From: Flavobacteriales bacterium UBA1995
Lineage (GTDB): Bacteria > Bacteroidota > Bacteroidia > Flavobacteriales_D > Sanyastnellaceae
Direction of reading: 5' to 3'
DNA length: 6,030 nt
Assembly (NCBI GenBank): GCA_002336475.1
Contig: DDCX01000063.1
Span: forward strand, 1 to 6,030
The notes beneath the pieces are model-generated. The model worked only from the letters and a program-made list of their open reading frames with translations, searched no databases and was not told the origin of the DNA. A program made the translations under genes and the position numbers. Shown here in pieces: positions 1 through 6,030 of the stretch (positions within the stretch are counted from its first letter, which is position 1; each line of letters begins with the position of its first letter).

Positions 1-2318
1 GGGTAGTCGGGGTTGGAGCCGATGCCGTCGCGCCACAGCTGTGGGTTGTCGGAGCTGACCCGGAGGCCGTAGCCCTCCCCTGCTGGCACAAAGAAGTTCA
101 GGTCGACGGTGTTCTCCCCGTCTTCCATGTTGACTGTGGAAGACTGGAGCGTTGCGCCACTGGCGTCGACGAGCGTCACCTGTCGTGAACCAAGCCCGCT
201 GGCATAAGCCTTGACTGACTCGAGGGTCATGTTCTGGTAGGCGTCGAAGACGAGCCAGAAGCCGTTGTTCTGGTGGAACTGTCCGTTGTCGAGGTCGCGC
301 TCATCCTTGGCGCCTGTGGCGGTGGTGCCGTCGTTGACCGACTCGCTCGCCACCCAGAACGTCGTGGTCTGGTCCACATACACGGGGTAGTCTGAACCGG
401 CGCCGATGGGCATCATGGTGTCTTCGGCATCGTACCACAACAGGTTCTCGCCGGTGGCGTTGAGGGCCACTTCTGCGGGGTCCGCAATGGTGAAGTCCTC
501 TGTGGTCGGTGCTTCTGGATAACCATACACGTTGACTTCGATCAGGTCGCTGGTGGCGGTATTGCCGCAGACATCGGTGAAGTCCAACTGGAACTCTCCA
601 GAATTGGACACCTCCAAGCTCTGCGCTTCCACGCCCACATTCCATGCATAAGTGCCGCCTTCAGGACCGCTGAGGATCACAGAGCCTCCTTCGCAAAAAC
701 CGAGCTGGCCGTCAAAGTCGATGGCTGGGGTCACGGTTTCCAGCACCGCGATGCTCACGGGGTCGGATTCAAAGCTGCAGCCGGCCTCGTCGGTGAGGAT
801 GACCGTGTAGTCGCCCGCTTCCGAAACTTCGATGCTGGACTCGGTCGCCCCGTTGCTCCACTCCGTGAGGTAGCCTTCCATGGTGGTCAGCGTCACGGTT
901 TCGCCTGGGCACAACACCCCTGCCACTCCGCTCTGGGTGATGGTGGCGTCGATGAAGCAGAACGGGGGCAGCACGATGTCGTCTACCCAGCAGGCGTCGG
1001 CGCCTGAAGAGATGATGTTGTCCTTTTCGTAAGACCACGTGATGGTGTGGTATCCTGCCGTGAGGCCAAAGGATTCTGTATCCCAGTCGAGTTCTCCTGA
1101 CCACTCTGCGACCTGCTGGCCGTCGATGTACATGCGCAGGTAGTCCCAGCCGTCTTCGGTGGAGACCCTGCGGGCAAAGCTCATTTCGCCGTCGCCGAGG
1201 AATTCGAGCCCGATGGTCAATGCCGTGCTTTGGTTGTCATTGATGTCGCCGCTTTCCATGCAGAAGTCGCCCTGGTAGGGGTTGTTGTCGGTTACAAACC
1301 AGTCCTCGTTGCCGTCATAGGCCCATGGGAAGGTCGCATCGTCGCCACTCTCCCACGTCTCCATGATGAGGTTGATGGGCTCGAAGAAATCAGCAGAAGT
1401 CAGGTACAGGTCCTGCTCATCCGGCCCGAACGTATTGAACGTAAAGGTCATGGGCAGCAATCCACCTGGAGCGGCGTCCTCGGACACCTCCACTCCATAG
1501 CCCTGCGTAAACGTGGCGCCTGGCTCGATGTCCTCCATGACATAGTCGCCGTTGTTGAACATCGTGACGTCGGGGTGCTCGAAGTCCAAGAGGCCCAAGC
1601 CACCGGGGGCGGCATCGTGGCCGTCGTTGATGATGGTAAAGGTGAGCATGGCCGTCTCGCCGCTTTCGAGGATGCTGTTTCCACCGTCTTCTACCGTGAG
1701 GTCGAGGATGGTGAAATGGGGGGCGTTGAGGACCACATTGAAAGCGGCCATCCATACGTTGCCGTCGGCGTCGGTCATCTCTACATCGAAGACCGCGACG
1801 TGCTGGTCTTCTACACCGGCCACAACGTCAAACGCAAATCCGGGCAGCGTGAGCGTGCCCTCGGCGTCGATGTCGCCTGCGGATTCCATGCCGTCGGTGA
1901 TCACGACCCACGCGTCTTCGGTGGTGATGGTCACCATCACGTCCATGGCGGTCTCGATGCCTACGTTGGCGAGGTTGAGTTCCAACGCGATGCTCTCGCC
2001 CTGGTCCACATTGCCGTCGCTGTCGCCCGTGATGTCCACGGTGGTGTTGCCATTGCTCAATACATAGGGTCCTGCCGCGGGCACCGCTTGCACCACCGCC
2101 TGATAGGGAATGGTGTTGTAGGCGGTTCCGGTAATCAGGTAATCGCCAGGCACGGAGATGGGCTCTGCGAGCTCCATGGTCACCGTCCCGTTTTCCACAA
2201 ACCCTGTTCCGAGGATTTCCCCGTTGAAGGTCAAGGCCACCAAGGCCCCTTCGTTGGCGCTGGTCACCGTAATGGAAGGTGTTCCCAGGAAGTACACATC
2301 CTGGTGGCCGAGGGCGAG
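1..2318 (-). other. Multi-domain beta-sandwich stalk of the protease, nearly free of Lys and Arg
   Basis: Residues 594-1365 follow the catalytic domain. In order they are: the gingipain Ig-like domain (594-668); two related Ig-like modules with matching acidic loops at 692-701 and 804-814; a cleaved-adhesin/MAM-like module with Phe-Pro-Trp near 923-925 and an Asp-Trp before the strand-rich part, ending at Cys1036-Trp1037; Cys-containing Ig-like modules, one with a Trp-Ser-Asn-Gly-Ala-Thr motif typical of Bacteroidota adhesins; an Ig_7-like module ending at Trp1248; and a jelly-roll-like domain cut by the window edge. Lys and Arg are absent from 588-975 and 1026-1263. Domain borders are approximate, and assignment to named families is from motif recognition only. 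Confidence 0.7.
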
Positions 2319-4097
2319 GTTTTCGGGGAATGCCGTGCGCATCACCACGGTGGGGTCACCGAAGATGCACCAGGTGTCCATCATCTCCTCTCCTGCTCCG
2401 CCGTAGGAATCGATCATCCCCGCGCAGCCGTGGGCCACGATGGAACCAAAGGTGTGGTTGATCTCGACTTCGCCTTCTTCGACCACGAGGTCGACCATCT
2501 CGTCTTGGCCCCGCATGGGCGGTGCCCAGCTTTGCAACACGCTCGAGAACGCGCCACCGATGCCTCCTGCAGGAGCGCCGTTGGCGGTGTGCTTGATCCA
2601 CACCTCTCCGAAGCAGTCGCCTGAGCCTTCGCCTTCGTCAAAGTCGCCCACGCAGCAAGCGACGGGCACAAAGAAGCCGTACATGCCGGCATTGGTGGTC
2701 TGACCGATGGCGTTCACGTCAAATCCGCTGGAGGCGATGCCCCCGTGGTATCCGTGACCGGTGTAGTTGATGAACGAGAGTCCTTTGTTGACCAGTTGGA
2801 CCATGTCGTTGGCGTTCGGGTTGCCCGCCTCGTCGGCGGTCTCCCCGCCCGTGGGGCTTCCGCCACCCTGGTTGCCGTCATAGAGCTCCCATACCTCCTG
2901 AAATCCGTAGTCAAGGAGCTGGTCCTTGATGGCGTTCTGGTGCTGCCAGTCGGACTCGTTGTTGTCGCCGATGCCGGCGCCTTCGTTGGATCCGATGCCC
3001 ACCGCGATGTTGAACCACTCCTCTCCGAGGTAGGGGGTCTTCTCGTACTCGAGGGTCCGGTCTACGAGGGTCTGCATCTCGGCCACATTGTGCACGAGCA
3101 GGCGGCCTACAAAGAACTCTGGGTAGTGGTCGTTGCCTTCTACGAAACCGTAGCAGGGGTCGCAGTATCCTGATCCTCCGCCGTTGGTGATGAGTGTGGC
3201 AGCGACCTGGTCCTCATCTCCTGCGAGGATCACGTGGGTCAAGCCTTCGTTGAAGTATTGGTCGGACAGGAAGTCCTTGATGGCGTCGTAGTCGTTGCCG
3301 AAATCAGCGGCGTAGACCACCTCGGTCTCGAGTCCCTTTTCGCGCTTCCAAGCGATGAGGGGTGCGAGGACGTCGTCGTACATGGCGTCGGTCACCACGA
3401 CCACCTTGCCGTGTTCCTGCACGTAGTCGTAGCGGGACTCTAAGCTGCTGGCATTGAGGAAACGCTGGGCGGCATCGCCCATGGCCTGCGGCGTCATGCG
3501 CACTGGGGCTACGGCGGGGTTCACCGCTGCGGCTTCGGTCTCGACCACACGCACGGTGATGCTCTGGTAGGTGCGCAGCACACCCGATGTGGGGTTGTAC
3601 TGGAAGGGGTGGGCCCAAATGGACTGACCGCGCAATCCGCGCTCCACAAAGGGGGTGCGGAGCACCGCTGCCTGTGCCGGGAAGAACCCGTCTTCTTCGT
3701 AAACGGCACCCTGCTCAAAGGGCACGGTTGCGGGGTCTACGTTGCGGTACAAGTTGCCCTTGCTGGGCGCTATACTGACACCTTGGATGTCGGTAAAGGC
3801 CACCTCTACAATCTCCAGCGCGGTGCCGGCATTGGCACCAATCAACAGCGTGGCATCGGCCTTGGAAAGGTCCGGAGCACCCGCCCGAAGGAGTGGGGTG
3901 TCGCCCAACACCCGGGGAATGATGGCCACGCCATCGGGGGTGGACACCTCTTCAAACACGGGGTCTGAAAAGTCGAAGCGCACCACCGTGCCTTCATGGT
4001 TGTCGGCGACCAGGGTGGCGTTCTGGGCCATGGCTCCTGTCGCATGGAGCAACAGGGAAAGCGCTACTGCGCAGCGGGTAAAAAAGGAAATGGTCAT
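1..4097 (-). CDS. Gingipain-like secreted cysteine protease (peptidase family C25), 3' end beyond the window
   Basis: This is a predicted secreted cysteine endopeptidase. The frame is open for 1365 codons from ATG 4097 and runs off the left edge. Residues 1-24 form a signal peptide ending Ala-Met-Ala before Gln25. Residues 25-222 resemble the C25 propeptide, with a Pro-x-Gln-Tyr-Asn-Pro stretch near 164-169. Residues 223-587 are the catalytic domain, with His448 and Cys481. About 594-668 is the Ig-like domain that follows the catalytic domain in gingipains. Two Ig-like modules (676-790, 792-893), a cleaved-adhesin/MAM-like jelly roll (908-1046), Ig-like modules (1047-1252) and another jelly-roll-like domain (1262 onward) follow. 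The start lies 16 bases after the preceding gene, suggesting one operon, and has no Shine-Dalgarno sequence, as is usual in Bacteroidota. A T9SS sorting domain is expected downstream but is not seen. Family assignment is firm; the substrate is inferred. Confidence 0.95.
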   Translation of the reverse strand, partial: MTISFFTRCAVALSLLLHATGAMAQNATLVADNHEGTVVRFDFSDPVFEEVSTPDGVAIIPRVLGDTPLLRAGAPDLSKADATLLIGANAGTALEIVEVAFTDIQGVSIAPSKGNLYRNVDPATVPFEQGAVYEEDGFFPAQAAVLRTPFVERGLRGQSIWAHPFQYNPTSGVLRTYQSITVRVVETEAAAVNPAVAPVRMTPQAMGDAAQRFLNASSLESRYDYVQEHGKVVVVTDAMYDDVLAPLIAWKREKGLETEVVYAADFGNDYDAIKDFLSDQYFNEGLTHVILAGDEDQVAATLITNGGGSGYCDPCYGFVEGNDHYPEFFVGRLLVHNVAEMQTLVDRTLEYEKTPYLGEEWFNIAVGIGSNEGAGIGDNNESDWQHQNAIKDQLLDYGFQEVWELYDGNQGGGSPTGGETADEAGNPNANDMVQLVNKGLSFINYTGHGYHGGIASSGFDVNAIGQTTNAGMYGFFVPVACCVGDFDEGEGSGDCFGEVWIKHTANGAPAGGIGGAFSSVLQSWAPPMRGQDEMVDLVVEEGEVEINHTFGSIVAHGCAGMIDSYGGAGEEMMDTWCIFGDPTVVMRTAFPENLALGHQDVYFLGTPSITVTSANEGALVALTFNGEILGTGFVENGTVTMELAEPISVPGDYLITGTAYNTIPYQAVVQAVPAAGPYVLSNGNTTVDITGDSDGNVDQGESIALELNLANVGIETAMDVMVTITTEDAWVVITDGMESAGDIDAEGTLTLPGFAFDVVAGVEDQHVAVFDVEMTDADGNVWMAAFNVVLNAPHFTILDLTVEDGGNSILESGETAMLTFTIINDGHDAAPGGLGLLDFEHPDVTMFNNGDYVMEDIEPGATFTQGYGVEVSEDAAPGGLLPMTFTFNTFGPDEQDLYLTSADFFEPINLIMETWESGDDATFPWAYDGNEDWFVTDNNPYQGDFCMESGDINDNQSTALTIGLEFLGDGEMSFARRVSTEDGWDYLRMYIDGQQVAEWSGELDWDTESFGLTAGYHTITWSYEKDNIISSGADACWVDDIVLPPFCFIDATITQSGVAGVLCPGETVTLTTMEGYLTEWSNGATESSIEVSEAGDYTVILTDEAGCSFESDPVSIAVLETVTPAIDFDGQLGFCEGGSVILSGPEGGTYAWNVGVEAQSLEVSNSGEFQLDFTDVCGNTATSDLIEVNVYGYPEAPTTEDFTIADPAEVALNATGENLLWYDAEDTMMPIGAGSDYPVYVDQTTTFWVASESVNDGTTATGAKDERDLDNGQFHQNNGFWLVFDAYQNMTLESVKAYASGLGSRQVTLVDASGATLQSSTVNMEDGENTVDLNFFVPAGEGYGLRVSSDNPQLWRDGIGSNPDY
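2337..3431 (-). other. C25 catalytic domain of the gingipain-like protease
   Basis: This region encodes residues 223-587. The catalytic His448 lies in Asn-Tyr-Thr-Gly-His-Gly and the nucleophile Cys481 in Val-Ala-Cys-Cys-Val-Gly-Asp-Phe. Their spacing of 33 equals His211-Cys244 of RgpB, as recalled from the literature. Glu372 and Asp383 sit in a segment matching RgpB Glu152 and Asp163, with the same 11-residue spacing. Trp524, in Gln-Ser-Trp-Ala-Pro-Pro-Met-Arg-Gly-Gln-Asp-Glu-Met, matches RgpB Trp284 in the S1 pocket. The Gly-Asp-Pro motif at 580-582 and Arg587 close the domain, as in gingipains. Differences are a Cys-x-x-Cys pair (312/315), a second Cys directly after the nucleophile, and about 17 extra residues before the catalytic His. 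The alignment was made from memory, not computed. Confidence 0.9.
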
Positions 4098-4113
4098 GGT
4101 TTCGGTTTGCAGG

Positions 4114-4815
4114 TTACTCCATGATGATCCGCACAGGCGGACGGCTCTCGTTGTGATTCAAAAAATACGTTCCTGGCACCAGTCCACGGGTCTCCAATAC
4201 AGGATCGGGACCGGTCAGATCGATGGGACAAGAAACCAACGCGCCTTGCATGCTGAACAGTTGCATGGAGGCAGAAAGTCGGGTGCGGTTTAGGCCTTGG
4301 AGGGTCACAGGCTGCCCCACTGTGGCGGGAACGGGAAAAACCCGAACGCCATCGGGCTGGAGCGAAGGTCCTTGCAACGCGGATACGCCGCCATTGCGCA
4401 GGTCAAAGTAGACGTTGACCAAGGCATCTTGATTGCCCGTCGGCCAGACCCAAAAATGCAAGAAGCATTGGCCTTCCACCTCCAGTGCATTGACGATGAG
4501 CTTGAGGAAACCCGCCCCTTCTGCGCCCATGGCGAGCATGTCGGCATCTGCGGGTACGCCGGTGTAGCACTCACCCAAGTCGCACAGGTTTACGTCCCAG
4601 CCTTCAGTCCATCCACCTCCAATCCACCTCCAACTCAAGGCGAGGGAATCACCGGAAACATTGGGGAAGTCGATTTGGAAGATGCGGGTGATGCTGTCGG
4701 TCGCAAAGACATCGACCACACTGTCGCTGGGTTCAATGTCGAACTGAGCGCGCGCTGCCGGCAGTGCACAGAACACACTGAGGGTCACGAGCCAACAGAT
4801 TTTCACCGTCTTCAT
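4114..4815 (-). CDS. Small secreted protein with a type IX secretion (type A) sorting domain
   Basis: This 233-residue protein is probably exported by Sec and then carried across the outer membrane by the T9SS. Residues 1-23 are a signal peptide ending Ala-Arg-Ala before Gln24. Residues 25-145 form a beta-rich domain with a Leu-Cys-Asp...Glu-Cys-Tyr motif (Cys78, Cys83), a pattern I know from many short uncharacterised Bacteroidota secreted proteins. Residues 156-233 fit the type A sorting domain: Val-Phe-Pro-Val-Pro-Ala (158-163) in place of the usual Tyr-Pro-Asn-Pro, Phe-Ser-Met-Gln-Gly (187-191), and Leu-Val-Pro-Gly-Thr-Tyr-Phe-Leu (212-219) before the final strand. I chose ATG 4815 over the GTG immediately before it. 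The stop lies 16 bases ahead of the protease start, so the two are probably co-transcribed. No enzymatic motif is visible, and the function of the middle domain is unknown. Confidence 0.88.
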   Translation of the reverse strand: MKTVKICWLVTLSVFCALPAARAQFDIEPSDSVVDVFATDSITRIFQIDFPNVSGDSLALSWRWIGGGWTEGWDVNLCDLGECYTGVPADADMLAMGAEGAGFLKLIVNALEVEGQCFLHFWVWPTGNQDALVNVYFDLRNGGVSALQGPSLQPDGVRVFPVPATVGQPVTLQGLNRTRLSASMQLFSMQGALVSCPIDLTGPDPVLETRGLVPGTYFLNHNESRPPVRIIME

Positions 4816-4889
4816 CACTCGGGCAATTTACCCCTTCCCTTGCTGAATTTGGGTACACCTGCGGCCAAGAAACCACCACACAGTCCTGT

Positions 4890-5435
4890 TCAACGTGTCT
4901 CCTCGGAGAAATCCCTCCGCACTTCCCAACCTTCAAGGAGGTCCTGTGGAAGCCCCACTGGACCAAACTTTTCGTGCAAGGCAGTCTTGCGGTAAGCAAA
5001 CAAGCCTTGGACCTGCCGCCTCACCCAAAACCCGGCCACCGCCTGACCCAGGCGGCCTGCCGGCAGTTTGTATTCCACAACGTCCATCACCGCTGTCCCT
5101 CCGTCTGGCAACGCTCGGAAAGCGTGGGTGTGGTCCCACAATGCAAAAGGACCCGACTCCTGAATGTCCCTGAACCATGCCCGTCCCGGTGCCTTCTCTG
5201 GCCCCTCAACCTCCATGATGAGGGTTTGCCATCCTGTGCGGATGCCCAACATGGGGGCCACAGAAATCTCAATCTCCAGTCCTGGGACGATGCGCTGGTC
5301 CCCGCCCTTTCCAACCTGCAGTTTTTGGTCGGGCGGGGTCAAGGGCGCCAGGTTTTGGGCGGTCGAAAAAAAGTCCCACAGCTCATCTATGGACGCGGCC
5401 AATCCTATGACCTCTGTCAACCGGTTCGCCCTCAT
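4890..5435 (-). CDS. SRPBCC-superfamily (START-like) ligand-binding protein
   Basis: This is a 181-residue cytoplasmic protein without signal peptide or membrane segment. It matches the SRPBCC helix-grip fold, whose members bind hydrophobic ligands in a deep cavity. Visible marks are Leu-Trp-Asp-Phe-Phe (19-23) followed by Asn-Leu and Thr-Pro-Pro (33-35), Gly-Pro-Phe-Ala-Leu-Trp-Asp-His-Thr-His (95-104), Asp-Val-Val-Glu-Tyr-Lys-Leu-Pro (118-125), and a C-terminal helix with Phe-Ala-Tyr-Arg (146-149). These resemble the short Bacteroidota SRPBCC proteins once annotated as cyclase/dehydrase or cell-division-inhibitor-like. The ATG at 5435 is preferred because it forms an ATGA overlap with the upstream stop; a start at 5459 would add eight residues absent from the fold. 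About 20 charged residues trail the final helix. The ligand is unknown. Confidence 0.85.
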   Translation of the reverse strand: MRANRLTEVIGLAASIDELWDFFSTAQNLAPLTPPDQKLQVGKGGDQRIVPGLEIEISVAPMLGIRTGWQTLIMEVEGPEKAPGRAWFRDIQESGPFALWDHTHAFRALPDGGTAVMDVVEYKLPAGRLGQAVAGFWVRRQVQGLFAYRKTALHEKFGPVGLPQDLLEGWEVRRDFSEETR

Positions 5436-5905
5436 TGGCACAAGGAGTCTGCAGCCCATGCTGCCATCAGCAGGCCGGGCTTGGCTCCGGTTTGAAAACC
5501 CAACGATTGGATGTAGCCTGAAGAGGCACTCAACAGCTTATTGGAAGGGTATGCCGGGTCTGTATTGAAGTCGAGGTCGATTTGCTCGACCTGCACCGTG
5601 GTCTCCTCTCGGATCAGGTGTGCAACCGCAACAGACCGCTCCGTTTCGCCCCACAGCTTGGTCCACATGTCCTCTATGCGCGGCACTTTTTCCTTGCGGT
5701 AAATGACATGGGCGCCTGCGCCCGGATAACGGAACACCACGGTGGTGGCGTAGACCGTATAGCTTCTGTAATTCTGGCTGTCACAGCCCACATACAAGGT
5801 GAATTTTTGGGCTGTTTGCTTCATTTCCCGCACATAATCGCAGACATCGAAACTGCGGCTCCCCCCCATCACCTTGAAGCTTCTGTTGGATCGGTCTTCT
5901 GCCAT
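5432..5905 (-). CDS. YkuK-type RNase H-like protein (DUF458 family)
   Basis: This 157-residue cytoplasmic protein resembles the YkuK/DUF458 family, which is predicted to adopt an RNase H-like fold but has no established substrate. The first strand carries Tyr-Val-Gly-Cys-Asp-Ser-Gln (38-44), matching the family's Gly-Thr-Asp-Ser-Gln with Asp42 as the likely first metal ligand. Glu87, Asp110/Asp112 in Ile-Asp-Leu-Asp-Phe-Asn-Thr-Asp-Pro, and Asp153 are candidates for the other acidic positions. Ser-Gly-Tyr-Ile-Gln-Ser-Leu-Gly-Phe (129-137) and Ala-Lys-Pro (141-143) fit the family's C-terminal part. Length is normal for the family. The start at 5905 follows no Shine-Dalgarno sequence. The TGA stop overlaps the next gene's ATG, so the two are probably translated in a coupled way. 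Nuclease activity is inferred, not shown. Confidence 0.85.
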   Translation of the reverse strand: MAEDRSNRSFKVMGGSRSFDVCDYVREMKQTAQKFTLYVGCDSQNYRSYTVYATTVVFRYPGAGAHVIYRKEKVPRIEDMWTKLWGETERSVAVAHLIREETTVQVEQIDLDFNTDPAYPSNKLLSASSGYIQSLGFQTGAKPGLLMAAWAADSLCQ

Positions 5906-5944
5906 GCCATCAAGTTAGATGGGAGTTTTTCCGTTCTGTTGTTT

Positions 5945-5990
5945 CCTGCATTTGGTTTGTCCACAAAATGGTCCCACCGTGGATTGCAGG
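5945..5990. repeat. Weak nested inverted repeat upstream of the ykuK-like gene
   Basis: The outer arms CCTGCA (5945-5950) and TGCAGG (5985-5990) enclose the inner arms CCAC (5961-5964) and GTGG (5979-5982). The arrangement is asymmetric: 10 bases separate the arms on the left and 2 on the right. In addition, CACAAAA occurs at 5962-5968 and again at 5993-5999, a 31-base period. This could be an operator or a poor hairpin in the leader of the minus-strand genes, but arms this short also arise by chance. No clear Bacteroidota promoter (TTTG followed by TAnnTTTG) was found nearby. Confidence 0.2.
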
Positions 5991-6030
5991 GGCACAAAAC
6001 GTCTAGAAATGGAAACACCCGCCGTTGCGG

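Noticed and set aside
1230..2624. A 464-codon plus-strand open frame opposite the protease gene, with similar shorter frames at 2745-3173, 3234-3443 and 3609-3968.
   Set aside because: All share the frame whose codons are exact reverse complements of the protease codons. Stops there would need TTA, CTA or TCA on the coding strand, which this GC-rich gene rarely uses. The translations show no recognisable domain, while the minus strand gives a clear gingipain.
4816..4818. GTG start one codon upstream of the small secreted protein's ATG.
   Set aside because: ATG is the commoner start and gives an equally good signal peptide; GTG would only add one residue.
4816..4889. Candidate promoter with TAAATTG near 4824-4830 (minus strand) and a TACCC/GGGTA pair as a possible terminator.
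   Set aside because: The -7 element matches TAnnTTTG poorly, no TTTG lies at a suitable distance, and the hairpin stem is only five pairs with a long loop and no T-run.
4297..4995. A 232-codon plus-strand open frame across the small secreted protein gene and the gap beside it.
   Set aside because: It is the mirror frame of the T9SS cargo gene and then runs into the end of the SRPBCC gene. Its product lacks any family pattern.
5436..5459. Upstream start adding eight residues to the SRPBCC protein.
   Set aside because: It would lengthen the overlap with the preceding gene, and the extra residues do not belong to the fold. The ATGA junction at 5435 is the more natural start.
5906..5935. A TAACTTG sequence just before the ykuK-like start, resembling the Bacteroidota -7 element.
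   Set aside because: It lacks one T of the consensus, lies too close to the start codon and has no matching upstream TTTG.
6009..6030. Possible start of a divergent plus-strand gene (ATG at 6009, reading Met-Glu-Thr-Pro-Ala-Val-Ala), or the tail of a minus-strand gene ending with TAG at 6005-6003.
   Set aside because: Only about 22-27 bases are visible, both readings are possible and neither shows a family feature, so no gene is called.

Overview
The window comes from a GC-rich member of the Bacteroidota. Three things suggest this: a type IX secretion (T9SS) sorting domain on a small secreted protein, a gingipain-type (peptidase C25) protease followed by Bacteroidota-style Ig-like modules, and coding starts without Shine-Dalgarno sequences. 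A GC-rich Flavobacteriales-like or Rhodothermia-like lineage would fit, but genus cannot be read from the sequence. All recognised genes lie on the minus strand, so transcription runs from right to left.

Layout in transcription order. The right edge (5906-6030) holds no certain gene; it is the upstream region of the first gene and has a weak imperfect inverted repeat. Next is a YkuK-type RNase H-like protein (5905-5432), whose stop overlaps the start of an SRPBCC-fold protein (5435-4890) in a 4-base ATGA junction. A 74-base gap (4889-4816), in which I see no convincing terminator or promoter, separates this pair from a small secreted T9SS cargo protein (4815-4114). After only 16 bases comes a very large gingipain-like protease (4097 to beyond position 1). 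The protease frame is open for 1365 codons and runs off the left edge, so its C-terminus is not visible.

How the genes work together. The left two genes look like a secretion unit: a small sorted protein and a secreted zymogen protease with a long beta-sandwich stalk, both with Sec signal peptides. The protease keeps the His/Cys catalytic pair at the same 33-residue spacing as P. gingivalis RgpB, and keeps the positions that bind arginine in RgpB. It also has an Arg-Tyr bond where RgpB loses its propeptide. The most striking observation is that the stalk is nearly devoid of Lys and Arg: 388 consecutive residues without either, then another 238. This could protect the molecule from its own predicted Arg-directed activity. 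The right two genes are cytoplasmic and are probably translationally coupled; their joint role is unknown.

Several long plus-strand open frames face these genes. They are mirror-frame artefacts and are not annotated. I see no tRNA, rRNA, CRISPR array, insertion sequence or prophage feature.
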